From contig JAIUCV010000001.1 of the NCBI GenBank assembly GCA_026724425.1, positions 4,784,001 through 4,848,000 on the forward strand: a stretch of DNA of 64,000 nt, in the 5' to 3' direction. The notes under the pieces are model-generated. The model searched no databases. It saw only the letters and a program-made list of their open reading frames with translations, and was not told the DNA's origin. The translations under genes and the position numbers were made by a program. Positions 37,701 through 49,323 of this stretch are shown here, in pieces (position 1 is the first letter of the stretch; each line of letters opens with the position of its first letter). The stretch is from Erythrophleum ivorense (Eukaryota; Streptophyta; Magnoliopsida; Fabales; Fabaceae).

Positions 37701-40700
37701 TACTGAAGTTCTAAAACTATACCATCTTCACACATTATTATGAAACATCAACATTTCAAACTATAGTCCTTAATAAGCAAATAATTTCTCCATGTACAAT
37801 TAGTCCAATAAGCACATTATAGAAGGGCTCATACAATCAATCTTTTTATAGACTATGCATAACTGCAAAATCCTTTGAATGTACAAAAGCTTCAAAGCAA
37901 TTACCATGGCTGAATCCTACATGATAAGCTCTTGGAAAAGTCACAACAAATTCTCCAGGGTTCTGCGTCAACCTAATGGAAAAACCAACACACTTATGAG
38001 CAGAACTTCAACAACGACATTAAGCAGAGACACAACATTTGCCACACAATAATAGATCACAACCACTCACCATGTTTAGATAAAAGAATTAAATAAGTTC
38101 TTACACGTGAAGAGCTTAACAAGTAAGCTCTTTTGCCATAAGTGAGGTCTAAAATAAATAAATGTGATTAAACGTACACTCCAATAAGTGCTTATGTAGT
38201 CCATATATGTATTTGGATACAAAAACACATAAATACTCATATACGTGCTTGCACCTAAGTTGTAAAGAGCTTTCTTATTAAGCTTCAACTTCAAGCTTAT
38301 AGCACTTATAATAAACTGACTCAAACACATAGAAAATTGTTTATATTTATAAGTACTTATTGCAGTATATAAGCTCCAATGAGCAACAAATAAGCCCATT
38401 CAAACAGAGTGAATAACAATTTATAACTTATTAATTGAATATTTGAAGAGAATACAAGTAAAAGATATCAAGCAACTCACCTGCAACAAGGGATCCCAGA
38501 TGCAACAACTGCCTCTGGTGATAGAAGGGTCGTCTTCTCTCCCAACAATGTCAGAGCAGCTGCAAAGAAAGGAAATTGTATGAGGGGAAAATGTGACATC
38601 CAAGGTTGCAATAAGGCCAAAAAAAAAAGTAGAACATGTTAATTAGATTAAATAATTTACAGTAAACAATCTTTTTTCCTCTCATAATTAGTATAAAACA
38701 AAATAATTTCTGAGATCTTTGTGACATTTCATAATTTCAAGTAGTTGTATACTTGTAGTCCCATAAATTTATAATGAAATTAATTTCCTTTATGCATACC
38801 TCATAACATACTATTGAAAATTTCCCCATGTGTGATCGGGTTTTATCTCTTAACACCTTTATTTCATGTGTTTCATTACCCACTTGAACTTTCGCAATAT
38901 CACAGTAATGCTAATGCCAGAAAATATCCACATAGATTTACACATATATGTCCCCAAAACCACCAAGTTTACTTTGGATAAAGCAAGGGTCAACTTTTAA
39001 TGAATTAAATTTCGTTTTGATTAGATACTTCATTGAAACTTAAAGGCTATCCATAACTACTGAATACAGCAGTAATAAACTTACAAATAATAACTAATAT
39101 AACTAACTGTAACTAAAATTCACTTTAACTCCCATAATGATCCTAATTTAATTATAGATTCAATTCTTCAGAAAAAAGCAATTCATAATGTGCAAAATGA
39201 ACATGGAAAAACCTGTTCTTGAAGTGAATAATAAGGAGAAAGAAGACAGGTACAAACAACATCTAACTATAGGCCAAATATTTTTAAATTGTCAATTCTA
39301 GAACTATGCCCAGCATCAAATGAACTCCAGTTGAATAAAACAACAACAACAACAACAGCAACAAGGCCTTTTCCCACTAAGTGGGAGTTGAATAAAATCA
39401 GGAAAAAAAAAGTATTCTGTAAAGAAAAACAAGAAATATACGTTGACCATAAGTTCTTCAGTATAAAATCTTCAATCAGAGAAAACATAAGCGAAAATAC
39501 AATCAGCAGAATAGAACTTCTATTCACATGCAAAACACAAAAGGACAAAATTTCAAATAGTATGTCAGTTTTCACTTTCCACCGTCCATATTGTTTTAAC
39601 AGTCGAGAGTTCACCTAAGTGAGCCACCTACTTTACAATCAACATAACATAACATCGTTGGTAATGAAGAATGCAAACAAAAGGGTGGCCCAAAATGCTG
39701 GCAAAGATAGTGAAACCTAATACTGTAGAAATATGATATATTTTCTTAAAATGCCAAATATACTGATTGCAATTTATTCAAAAATTTCCTTCCATAAGCA
39801 TGAAAGAACTTACAGAAGCATTTTGCTAAGAGATTAGGCTAAGTCAGTAAATGTTTCTTCCAACCTTTGGTGCCAAAACTCCTTAATAAATCATAATAAA
39901 AGAATTCACATACCTAAGTGATCAATATTACCACCATAAGCCTCCGAGCGGATGAGTTCCTCAAAAGCAAAGGCATAATCTCCAGGAACAGCATACCAAG
40001 TCTTTGACGAGCCAATGTGAAGAAAATTCATGCTGTGAAGTTCATGATCCTCTACATGCCAAGCGAACCAACTGAACAGCATACCAATGTATACCATAGG
40101 GGAAGTAACGCCAGGAATATCATCTGGCATGAAACGTGTTAGCGAGCCAGGTGAACGTGCAATAACTTGTAAGTTCCAAGGACTGTTTGAAAGCTTCCAA
40201 CCAGCAGTACCTTCCATCTCACTGCTGGAATCTGTACTCTTCTGCCTAATGGAATGTGGAGCTTCATTTGATGAAAGTGTTGACAGAGTTGAAGTTGACT
40301 TTGATGTCTGTAAACATGTGTCTGCATGATTTTGGGCAGAAGCATCCTTATTTTCACCAGTCTGGGTATCTCTTATGCTATCCATTTCAGGTTTTTGGCA
40401 ATCTGCGCTATCTAGACTCCTCTTATAATAAGCCTTTTTCCTTCGTCTTCTATTAATATGATGAAATTGACCCTTGGATTCTCCAAAAGCAGACCCAGGC
40501 ACATCATTGGCATACTCCACATATACAGGCTTCTCTGAAGCTGCCTTCCAAAACATAGCCTCTATAACAAGAGGAGAAACCTCCTTAACCATACCTAAAA
40601 CGCTTCTTGCAAAAGCCTTTGATTTAGACTCGAACTGTTCAAGTGTATAAATTTCCCCACTCTGCCATACTTGCTTATGAACACCTGAGAGTGGACTTTG

Positions 40701-41066
40701 AACTGTTCCTTTGGTTCTTTTAATACTCTGCCCCAGTTCTTGATGCCTTGTGGTAAACACAGCCCGCGCCTCCCCATCATTACCACTATCCCCAGAAACC
40801 AATTTCAAAGAATTACTAACTCCAACTGAATTAATATCTGAAGCCAATTCCGGGCACTTTAAAAGAGACTTATTTAAATTAGAGAAGACATATCTTTTTG
40901 AAGGTTTCGCTAATGGTGGAATAATCTTACATATTCCAAAGGCGCTAGCTTCCTTCTCAATCTTTGAAATGTAAGCAATTGGGTCGGCGAATTCGGTATC
41001 AGTTGGGCGAAATTCCGGTGCCAATGGCAACCCTTTTAGCCAATTGGGAATTTCAACATTACCCAT
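31795..41066 (-). CDS. ELF6: ELF6-like JmjC histone demethylase (JMJ11), seven exons, 1518 aa
   Basis: An iron- and 2-oxoglutarate-dependent lysine demethylase. Arabidopsis ELF6 removes H3K27 methylation and delays flowering; this is family knowledge. Exons: 41066-39914, 38559-38481, 37972-37905, 36915-36765, 36151-35670, 34832-34638 and 34223-31795. All are GT-AG and sum to exactly 1519 codons. Residues 1-70 are the JmjN part (MGNVEIPNWLKGLPLAPEFR), nearly as in Arabidopsis ELF6 and unlike REF6. JmjC spans about 300-460. Its iron ligands are His337 and Glu339 (HVEDHE) and His428 (YHVGFSHG). A conserved C5HC2-like/post-JmjC region includes FNCGEAANFGTPQW and RLRDRQREERE. Exon 7 is a long low-conservation region followed by C-terminal zinc fingers from residue 1405. 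Fingers 2-4 are standard C2H2; the first lacks a normal HxxxH end. Relatives use these fingers to read CTCTGYTY DNA. It is longer than Arabidopsis ELF6, mainly in the linker. It appears intact. Confidence 0.96.
37783..37862. repeat. Dispersed repeat in ELF6 intron 3
   Basis: Shares aatttctccat, gcacattatagaaggg.tc and ttttatagactat with 17771-17850. The two copies are 20 kb apart and otherwise unflanked by similarity, so this is probably an old small mobile element. Confidence 0.55.
38085..38402. mobile_element. MITE-like element in ELF6 intron 2
   Basis: An AT-rich block built of repeated ataagc/gcttat words: aagctcttttgcc and taagtgcttatg on one side, taagtacttattgc, ataagctcc and aataagcccattcaaacag on the other. 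It has the look of the common plant hAT-type MITE family whose ends read like aaacagc...ataagc. It is fully contained in the intron (38480-37973). Exact ends and the target-site duplication were not resolved. Confidence 0.55.
39329..39397 (-). mobile_element. Tiny 3'-end insertion of an RTE LINE in ELF6 intron 1, with TSD
   Basis: A 45-bp insert (39341-39385) consists of (CAA)n followed by a ggccttttcccactaagtggg-type block. It is the same as the terminal 3' end of the LINE at 9028-9066 and in the same orientation. It is flanked by the exact 12-bp repeat agttgaataaaa (39329-39340 and 39386-39397). This is a severely 5'-truncated insertion by the same RTE machinery, or a SINE sharing that tail. 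Confidence 0.88.
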
Positions 41067-42018
41067 TACATGTAAAAAAGAAAAGAATGTATATTCACAA
41101 CAACAATATAACTGATGAACCAGTTAGCTGTTCTACTCTGTCAAGTAGCATTGTCCAATACAGCAATAAGAAAGCATGAGGTAAAGAGGAAGAATTTAAA
41201 ACCCTAGATTAGAAGGTTTCTGTGATGATTTGCAAGGTTTTATAGTAACTGGCACCCCATGAAGCTCAAGAATTACGTAAAGAGGGAAATGCAAGGGCGA
41301 ATTGAGAAAAGAAAAGAGATATAGAACCTGTAACAGCAAGGCACTGTGCATGATTGGCCTTCAAAAGCACCGTGGAGTGTGGGGGGCAGAGAGAGCGCGC
41401 GGTGGTTTGTCTAGGTTATGAGTGACATATTCCATGTGCGTAAGTTAGTGTTGTCAACGCTGATTGCACTAATATACGCACAATTGGTGCTTCGCACCTT
41501 TTTATTTTTAATAATAAATTATTCCCTCTTCAAATCATTCATTTTTCAATGTTTTGAAAAAATTAGATTTACATATAACTTTAATGTTTTTATCATCAAA
41601 TTTCTATTTAAAATATAAAAGATATATAAATTTTTTAAAAAGCATAATAAATGTATAATTTAATTAAAAAATTATATATTTATTTATAAAAAATATGCAC
41701 ATGTAATATTAATATTAAAAAATTATATATTTATTATATTTAGATAAGAGAACTCATTTGTAAGGATTTAAGAAATAATATATAAATTTTGATATAACAT
41801 TATTAGCTTTATAAAAAAATAGTGATATATTTAATATCTTTCTTTTTAAAATATTTACTTTTATATTATTTTTTGTAATAATTTATTTTATCTTTGATCT
41901 ATCTGTTTTGCAAATCTAATAAAAAAATTTATAATAAAATTTTGAGTCATTTAAATGTATAAAAATCATAGAAAATTCACTGCATAAAAAAGTGTGTATA
42001 AAATATTTAGCAGTAGCA

Positions 42019-42053
<35 letters not shown>

Positions 42054-43958
42054 ATGAGTTTTAATAAAAGTAAAAAATAAGGTTTTAGTTTATCGGTGTG
42101 ACTTATCCAAATGTATTTTTATTTATTTATAACTTGAATTGAAAATAAAGTATTACTGAGGTTTGCTGATTCAAACCCCTACACCATCACATACGTTCTA
42201 AATTATTAAAAAAATTATATACAAATTATTATTAGTATTCTATCTAATTAAATTATAATAAATATATAATTTTTTTAAAAAAATATGACAAATATCTAAT
42301 TTTTATAAACAAATATATAATTCCTTAATTCAATTATATATTCATCATGTTATTATTAAAAAATTACACACTTTCATCTTTTTATTGTAATATGTAATAT
42401 TCTTAATTAATATCTGTGTGAGGATCATATTTATTTTTGGATTTTTTTAGACAACATTTAATCTTCAATTTATCCTATTTGCAACTTGGCACTCATTTGT
42501 TTATCCTAATATATATAGTTGTAAAAGATTTTAATATTATTTTAATATTTCCACACCAAAAAAATTATTAGTATTTTAGTGTGTATTTTAACATATAATT
42601 ATAAGTTAAAAATAAAAAATGAGTAATTATTAGGTATTAAAAGATCTATAATTATTCATTACAACTATTGATAGTTTCTTTAAGTTACTACTTATAAAAA
42701 TCCTTCTGTGTATAATAACTGGAATGGAAAGTACTGCTAAAGTACCAATGGTGCTTTCGGGAATAAGGTACAAAATAAATTATACTTTATGAAAAAAATT
42801 ACCAATCTATATTTATGATTATATATGGTAGAAGTAATCAGATAATAATTTATAAATATACAAAATTGTACTCAGCTTGATTCTTTTTATCAACGATGAC
42901 ACGTTTGTTATAATATTTAAACTGCGATAAAAAAAATTATATTTATATATTATGATATTTGTCTCTAATAATAATGTTTCTTAGATAAATCCAAAATTAA
43001 ATGTTTTAGAATTTGAAAATGTGACCACAGATTAGTACTTACACGTCATTTGTCTATTTCATTATTAAACCATAAGAAGAGGATGAAAAGTGGATAAAAT
43101 GAATATTAAACCATCAAAAGGTATTTTAATAATGTTGCATAACCAAAAATTAGGTTTGATATATAATTTAGATGATAAAAGATTTGTTGCAATGAGACTA
43201 AAAAAGTCAAAGGGTTAATTGGAAGCTTTTATAAATTGTGAAAACATTATAATTTAGAGACAAAGATAAAGATAAATAAGTGTAATTTTCTCAAAATTAT
43301 ATATTAGTCATTCACAAATAAATCAAATATGATTGAGTTTGTCCCTAAGAAATTTGTATTCTCATTTTCTCACTCAGAATTCAAAATTCACTAAAAATAG
43401 ACATCTTAGTAGTGAACTATTAGCTTTGTTAATAAATCTAATAACATAATAAAAGTTTTAAATATACCATTACCTAAGAGACCTTACTTACTTTTATAGT
43501 ATTCATTATATCTATATTTGATTTGACGGTTGGTGATATATTACATTTTAGATATGTAAGATGCTCATGTTTGGTTATAAATGTTAATCATGTTATTTGT
43601 TTTTTGAATATTTAAATATATCCTTTCAATTTTAAATAGATTACATCTCATAAATATATACTATTTATATTAGTTGTGAATAGTAAAATACTTTAGAAAA
43701 AGAAAAAATTTATGTGTAACTTATTTTTCATCCATACTACATTTTACATGATTTTATAATTTTGTATAAAGTAAAATTTATTGTGAAGTTAGTTATCATA
43801 AAAAGATTAGTTAAAATTGTTAACATAAAAAAATTTAAACACTCTATCTTGTTATTTGAAATTATAAAATATTTAAGATGACATCAAATAATATTCTTTT
43901 ATGTGATGTGATATTAAGATATTATATTAAATGTCACTCTATGGTCACATGTACAATA
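41067..43958. other. ELF6 5' UTR/promoter, then AT-rich intergenic DNA
   Basis: 41067-41410 is the probable ELF6-like leader and proximal promoter. A possible leader-intron donor (ctgttacag followed by gttctat on the minus strand) lies near 41329. The GC-richer block at 41370-41405 (gggggcagagagagcgcgcggtgg) is a likely promoter region. From 41480 to 43958 the DNA is very AT-rich with a (TA)n run at about 42025-42053. No gene is seen. Confidence 0.5.
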
Positions 43959-44578
43959 TGTTATTTACAATTTTAAAAGATCTATTGATTCATTCAATTA
44001 ACAACTATATATATATATATATATATATTAATAAATAAAAATGGAAATATACATTCATTGGTTTATCTAAAGAACAACTTTAAAAATGGTTCATCTACAT
44101 GTCTCAATGACTAAAAGGTAGAATATATGTTTATTGATCTATCTAATGAATAAAAGGATAAATGATTCTTTTTATATTCAATGAAACAAAAGGATGAATG
44201 TATTTCTTTATGTTCAATGAACAAAAGATATTTGAATGCACCTTTTTTTTTTAACTCCAAGGGTTAAATATATATATATATAAAGAGGCTCCCATATTAA
44301 GTATAAATAAATTATCACATAATTTTGTAAAATATGGTTAAAAATAGTATTTTACAAGTTTAAAAATATTTTCAAGTTATAAGAATGTTAAGAAATTTTT
44401 TAATATTAGTAATCGAGTAATTTACAAAAACTTTATTACATCTTAAAAGAATATTGTCATCAATCATTCAATAACGACATGTGGGGGCAAATATCTATGT
44501 AAAGAAAATGACCTAATCGTGCCTTAAAGCAACCTATCATATAGTGATCTTGGTTATCTTTAACATTATTTTTTAACA
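43959..44578 (+). repeat. 5' LTR of the copia element
   Basis: About 620 bp, starting tgttatttacaa and ending ttttttaaca. It aligns along its length with 48014-48605 through shared blocks such as tattttacaagtttaaaaa, ggcaaatatct, ccttaaagcaa.ct and gtgatctt. The copies are visibly diverged, which indicates an old insertion. Confidence 0.85.
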
Positions 44579-44672
44579 ATTTTAGAAAGATATTCACAAG
44601 ATGGGTTATAGTGATCTTGGCTATTTTTAACATTATTTTTTAACAATCTTAGAAAGATATTCACAAGATGGC
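44541..44672. repeat. About 68-bp tandem duplication at the 5' LTR/internal junction
   Basis: The block tagtgatcttgg.tat.tttaac ... gatattcacaagatgg occurs at about 44541-44606 and again at about 44609-44672 with few differences. It spans the LTR end and primer-binding area. It therefore arose after the two LTRs began to diverge, and it obscures the primer site. Confidence 0.8.
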
Positions 44673-44713
44673 TTAAGATTAAAGTGTTGCTTTTAAGGTT
44701 ATGAATCAATAAT

Positions 44714-45470
44714 ATGTCAAGGTACATCGATTTAAAGGCACCAATTTTAATTAGTAGAAAGATAAAATGGTTTTTTCTCCTTTCGATACTCAATCTTACT
44801 TATGTACTTGATCTAAATATTGCATCAATTCTAGACATCGTAGAGGGTGCCATAAATGAAAAGAAGGGAAAGGATGCTCAATTGAAGAAGAAGCATGAAG
44901 AGGATGTGTTTGCACACCAAGGCTACGTTTTCAACACCTTATCAGATAGACTTCATGATCTTTACATGGCTATACAATCATTAGTGGAGATTTGGAAATC
45001 TTTTGAGGAAAAATACTACAATGAGCAATAAAGTATCGACAAATTTATTATGTTGAATATTTTGAATTTAATATGGTTAATGATGTGCCTATCATGAATC
45101 AAGTTAATGAGTTACAAATCTTAGTAAGCAGATTTTATGGTCTACAAGTGATGGTTCCTAAATCATTACAAGTTGAAGTGATTATTTTAAAATTGCCTTT
45201 AACTTGGAATGATTATAAGAAGAAAGTTATACACCTAGATGAAGACTTTACCATTAAGAAATTACTAAGGCATCTACTTATAGAAAAGGAAAATAAAAAA
45301 TGTCATGCAGTGTATCTTTCTCACAATTCTAAAGTAAATTATATTAGTGAAAGAAATATCATCAAAGGTAAAAAAAAGTCATGTCCTCAATAGATATAAA
45401 GAAAGTACCAAAAGAGACAAAAAGTGTGTTATCATTGCCAGAAAAATGGCATTATATCAAAGACTGATGA
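44714..45470 (+). pseudogene. copia gag remnant
   Basis: Broken frames with the UBN2/gag pattern: KKGKDAQLKKKHEEDVFAH near 44860, then MVNDVPIMNQVNELQILVS, KLPLTWNDYKKKVIHLDEDF and KHLLIEKE-type words (45073-45310). A degenerate zinc-knuckle (VCYHCQKNG) follows near 45425-45455, lacking the later Cys/His ligands. Confidence 0.8.
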
Positions 45471-45559
45471 CTCTTGAAGAAAGATAATCACTTTAAAGAA
45501 GTACCAAATTTGAAAGCCAATTTAACACAAGGAAAGTCATTTGTGTAAACATATGAGGA

Positions 45560-46742
45560 AGTGAGTAATCGAAAGGTGCTAATGGGCAATAATATCTCGA
45601 CTAAAGTATGCAATCAAGGAAAATTTTAATTGAATTTCATGTCTAGAAAGAAGTTAGCCTCAATAAATGTACTTCATGTTCCAAAGGTAAAGAAGAATTT
45701 AGTTTCTACTTGTTATTTATGTAAAAAAGGATTCAAAGTTGCATTAGAATATGATAAAGTAATCTTGTTTAAGAATGACTTGTATGAGGAAAAACAAAAT
45801 ATGATGGTGAAAGTATGTTCAAGTTCAACCTCAATAATGAAGTAAATATTTTTATATATATTGTTGATTCTTATGATGTTGTACTGTAAATTAGCACATT
45901 TAAATTATAAGTCAATTGAATACATGACATAAAAATAATTATATTGATGTTAGTAATAAGAAGTTTAATAAGAAATGTGAAATTTGTATACAATCCAAAA
46001 TTACTAAAAAAACCTTTTCCAAAGATTAAAAGGTGCACTCAAAATTTAAAACTTATTCATAGTGATACATCTAAATTAAATAATAATATCACAAAAGGAA
46101 GTAAAAGGTACTTTATAGTTTTTATCGATGATAGTTCTAGATATACTTATGTCTATTTGTTAAGGAACAAAGATGAATCATTTGAAATGTTTAAGACATA
46201 CAAATTAAAAGTTGAAAATTTCTATAATAAGAAAATACAAATGCTTTATAAGGCTAAAAGTAAAGAATATTTTTCAACTGAATTTGATTTTTTTTTTTGT
46301 AAATTATATGATATTGTGTATCAATCTTCTATTCATTATACTCCATAACAAAATGGTTTAGCAAAGAAAAAAAATTGTACCTCAATGGATATGGTTATTT
46401 TATGTTGTCAAGTGCTAACTTATCATAATGACTTGTCACATCCATAATAAAATATTATAAAACATACAAAAGGTTTTTCCATATGGAATATGAAAAGGAA
46501 GAAAACCTAACTTAAATTATTTTAAAGTGCAAGAATGTTTAGACTTTTATCAAGTTCTTAATCAAAGAACAACTAAATCAAGGTCAAGAGCCATAACAGG
46601 CATCTTTATGGGATATGTCCAAAATTATAAGGCATATAAGATATTAAACTTATTGTCTAATATAATTGTTGAAACTAGAGATATAAAATTTATTGAAAAT
46701 AAATTCCATAATGATTTAAATCACATAATAAAAGATTCTTAA
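45560..46742 (+). pseudogene. copia protease-end and integrase remnant
   Basis: A pre-integrase segment (VLHVPKVKKNLVSTCYLCKKGF, 45670-45745) precedes the integrase core at about 45960-46430. The core shows IHSDTSK (first Asp), YFIVFIDDSSRYTYVYLL and IVYQSSIHYTP followed by a stop and QNGLAKKKN, where the catalytic Glu should lie. The later GIFMGYVQNYKAYKI segment (46600-46650) is the usual integrase C-terminal part. Stops and frame changes make it non-functional. Confidence 0.82.
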
Positions 46743-46859
46743 GTAGATTAACATTTAGTTCTCATAGAGGCAATCTTAAATGATTAAAGGAACAAACACA
46801 TGTGAAAATAAGATTGTTGAACTAAAAAGAAGTCAAAGAATGAGAAAGAAAAAGATTTA

Positions 46860-47560
46860 GGTCCAAATATATATGAGTGTTATTGGAAGCTTGATATATG
46901 TTATGCACTATACCTGGCTAGATATAGCTTTTACTGTATGCAAGCTATTAAGGTTTACAAATAAATTTGGTACAAATAATTAGAAAGCTATGAGAAAAGT
47001 TTTTCGTTATCTCAGGAAAACCATAAGTTTAAAGTTACATTAGAATGGCTATCCTATTATACTAGAAGGTTACTTTGATATTAGTTGAATTACAAATTTT
47101 ATTAATAATAAATCCAATTTAAGATAGATTTTTACCATAGGTAGCAGACCTATAAGTTGGGCCTTAAAAAATAAATGTGTATCTCATATTCTACAATAGA
47201 AGTTAAGTTCATAGCTTGATTAGCTACAAATAAAGTGGAGTAGATTAGGAATTTGTTATTAGATGTAGAGTTATAGTTATAACTGATGACAACCACTTTG
47301 ATCTTCTTTGATTATGAGTTAACAATGTCTCAAGCATATAGTAAAGTTTATAATAGAAAGTCTAAACACATAGGCTTGAGACATGAGCTTATGAGGCAAT
47401 TAATAAGAGACGGTATAATTACCATTGCATATGTAAAATCCAAAAGTAATTTGATAGACTCATTAATAAATAGTTTGTCAAGGGAAAAGATCAAAGACTC
47501 CACTACTAAAATGGGACTAGAAACTACAGCCATTAAATAATGGAAACTTAAACTTATTCT
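46860..47560 (+). pseudogene. copia reverse transcriptase end and RNase H remnant
   Basis: Only the last part of RT is left (YALYLARYSFYCMQ-type text out of frame, about 46890-46960, then KVFRYLRKTISLKLHLEW, 46990-47050). RNase H remnants include SWALKNKCVSHSTIEVKFIA (about 47160-47220) and the C-terminal YSKVYNRKSKHIGLRHELMR through SLSREKIKDSTTKMGLE (47330-47520). The YxDD-bearing catalytic core of RT is absent. Confidence 0.78.
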
Positions 47561-48013
47561 TGTAGAACACCAATTTCAAATTTTAATGAGAAAAATAAGA
47601 TATTTAATGACAAGAAAACTAAGAAATAAGATTTAGTGTCACAGGAGGATGGGTAAAAAAGCTCTTAATAGATCAATAATTATATTATATAAGGTATCTA
47701 CCTATATGACTATAAGAGTGGTGCCTCTAATATCAAGAGTTTTAGAGACTTTACTTTTGCAAATATTCATGAAAACTAGGATAAGCACATGGCCAAAAAA
47801 GTGTTAAAGCAAACAAATTTCTTAAACTTGATTATGGTATAATTATGTGTGTGGTTTTTCAACTAATAATAGGATTATAGATTTAATTGATTATACACCT
47901 ATTACTTTGTTAGGGCACTGAAAACTTACACTAATAGAAAATTTAATCCTAGTGACACATTCTCTTATGCATAAATTGTACTACTTATAAATATTTGTAA
48001 ATTAGTAAAGAAA

Positions 48014-48605
48014 TGTTATATAATTTACAACTTTAAAAGGTGTGTTGGTTTATTCAATGAACAACTTCATATACAAGTTTTAATGAATAAAAAAAGAGAT
48101 GTATATTCATCTAATGATTAAAAGTGATTCATATATGCATATTAATAATTCAAGAATGACATACATATTTATTGATTTATCCAATGAATAAAGGGACAAA
48201 TGTACCATTTTATGTTTAATGAAACAAAGGGATAAACATATCTCTTTATGTCCAATGAACAAAGGATATTTGACTCTTTCTCTTTATTAAATCCAAATGT
48301 TAAAGATATATAAAGAGATTCTCCTACTAAGTATAGATAGATCACTATATGATTTTGTGAAATATGTTTAAGAATAGTATTTTACAAGTTTAAAAACATT
48401 TCCAAGTTATAAGAGTGTTAGAGAATTTATTGATATTGCTATCAAGTAATTAATAAAAGCTTCATTGTATCTTAGGAGAGTCATCATCAACCCTTTGCCA
48501 ACTACATGTGAAGGCAAATATCTCTCTAAAAAAAATAACCCAATCATACCTTAAAGCAATCTATTATGTAGTGATCTTTGCTATGTTTAACATTGTTTTC
48601 TAACA
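48014..48605 (+). repeat. 3' LTR of the copia element
   Basis: About 590 bp, starting tgttatataatttacaac and ending tttctaaca. It is the partner of 43959-44578. Confidence 0.83.
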
Positions 48606-48879
48606 TAGTACAACAAACATTGTCATTAAATTTTGATGTCTAAAAAGATCATCATATGTATAATATCAAGGTTACCAAGGTTAAGATCAAAATATCCTAA
48701 ATGTCTTTATTATTTGGTGAGCACTTCAATACAATCACAAAATTAGAGGCATCGATGTAATCCTAACATTTTCCAATCACATTGGGACAAGTGGCAAGTT
48801 TTGTTAAGAGAAAATTACATTTAAAGACTTATATTTTTTAAAATTACAATAAAAGACATAAACTTGCTTTATATCCTAC

Positions 48880-49041
48880 TCCTTTATTCCTTGTCATGAT
48901 GATGATGGTTGGCTTAGGTTTGTCCTTAGAGTTAAAAGGTCTTCCTCGAGATTTTCCTATGATTTTAGCTTCACTGGGAACGACTGTGGCCACAATGTCC
49001 TTGCCTTTGTTGTTGTTGTTGTTTTCTTTGCAATTCCTTTT
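48880..49041 (-). pseudogene. AT-hook (AHL) protein fragment
   Basis: Minus-strand text in one open frame: KENNNNNKGKDIVATVVPS, then KSRGRPFNSKDKPKPTIIIM and TRNK. Plant AHL proteins have a low-complexity N-terminus followed by an R-G-R-P AT-hook and the conserved GSKNKPKPPIIITRDS extension. The match covers exactly that junction and then ends. No PPC domain follows. The fragment is in frame with, but separated by a TAG (49042-49044) from, the kinase-like fragment next to it. A chance match is unlikely over this many ordered residues, but it has not been tested by alignment. Confidence 0.6.
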
Positions 49042-49044
49042 CTA

Positions 49045-49200
49045 AGAAAGGTCGAGGTTACTATCCATTTGTACCATTTTCTCTTCAACATAATGACCTC
49101 TTAATATCTCTTCATCAAATACTTCAACTATCCATTCCTCTTGAGGCACTACTTTCCCCCATATCGATAGATTAACAACATCATCATACCCAACATCAAC
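49045..49200 (-). pseudogene. Receptor-kinase C-terminal fragment (LRR inactive-kinase type)
   Basis: Minus-strand frame ending VNLSIWGKVVPQEEWIVEVF, then DEEILRGHYVEEKMVQM. Plant LRR receptor-like (often inactive) kinases carry near their end a pattern like DLPRWVQSVVREEWTAEVFD, then an ELxRxxxxEEEMVQ segment; the W, EEW, EVFD, E..R and EE-MVQ positions agree in order. Nothing upstream (49200-49323) is recognisable as kinase. The reading then passes into DSNLDLS, a stop and the AHL fragment. Confidence 0.55.
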
Positions 49201-49323
49201 TAAAAGGAATTGAGTTAACTTTATGATCAATAATTGACGCCTTAACAAGTAGCTGGCTACATCAATTTCTTTCCATTCAACACCTACAAGATCAAAGGTA
49301 TATAACAAAGACAAGATACCCAA

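Larger units (their letters stand above)
43959..48605 (+). mobile_element. Degraded Ty1/copia LTR retrotransposon
   Basis: Two diverged LTRs bracket copia-type remnants in the order gag, protease, integrase, RT/RNase H, all on the plus strand. The internal region of about 3.4 kb is shorter than a full copia element. The missing part is most of the reverse transcriptase, between the RRSQRMRKKK-type linker (about 46840) and the GSLIYVMHY-type segment (about 46880). Many stops and frameshifts show that it is long dead. No clear 5-bp target-site duplication flanks it and no standard tRNA-Met primer site follows the 5' LTR, so the boundaries are approximate. Confidence 0.88.

Noticed and set aside
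40087..40974. Plus-strand frames opposite ELF6 exon 1
   Set aside because: Antisense shadows of a clearly conserved coding exon.
43940..48620. Target-site duplication for the copia element
   Set aside because: The bases outside the inferred LTR ends (caata and tagta) do not match, so no TSD is claimed.
49004..49024. (TTG)n run considered as another RTE LINE tail
   Set aside because: It lacks the adjacent conserved ccactaagtgg block and any flanking direct repeat. It encodes the Asn run of the AHL fragment instead.
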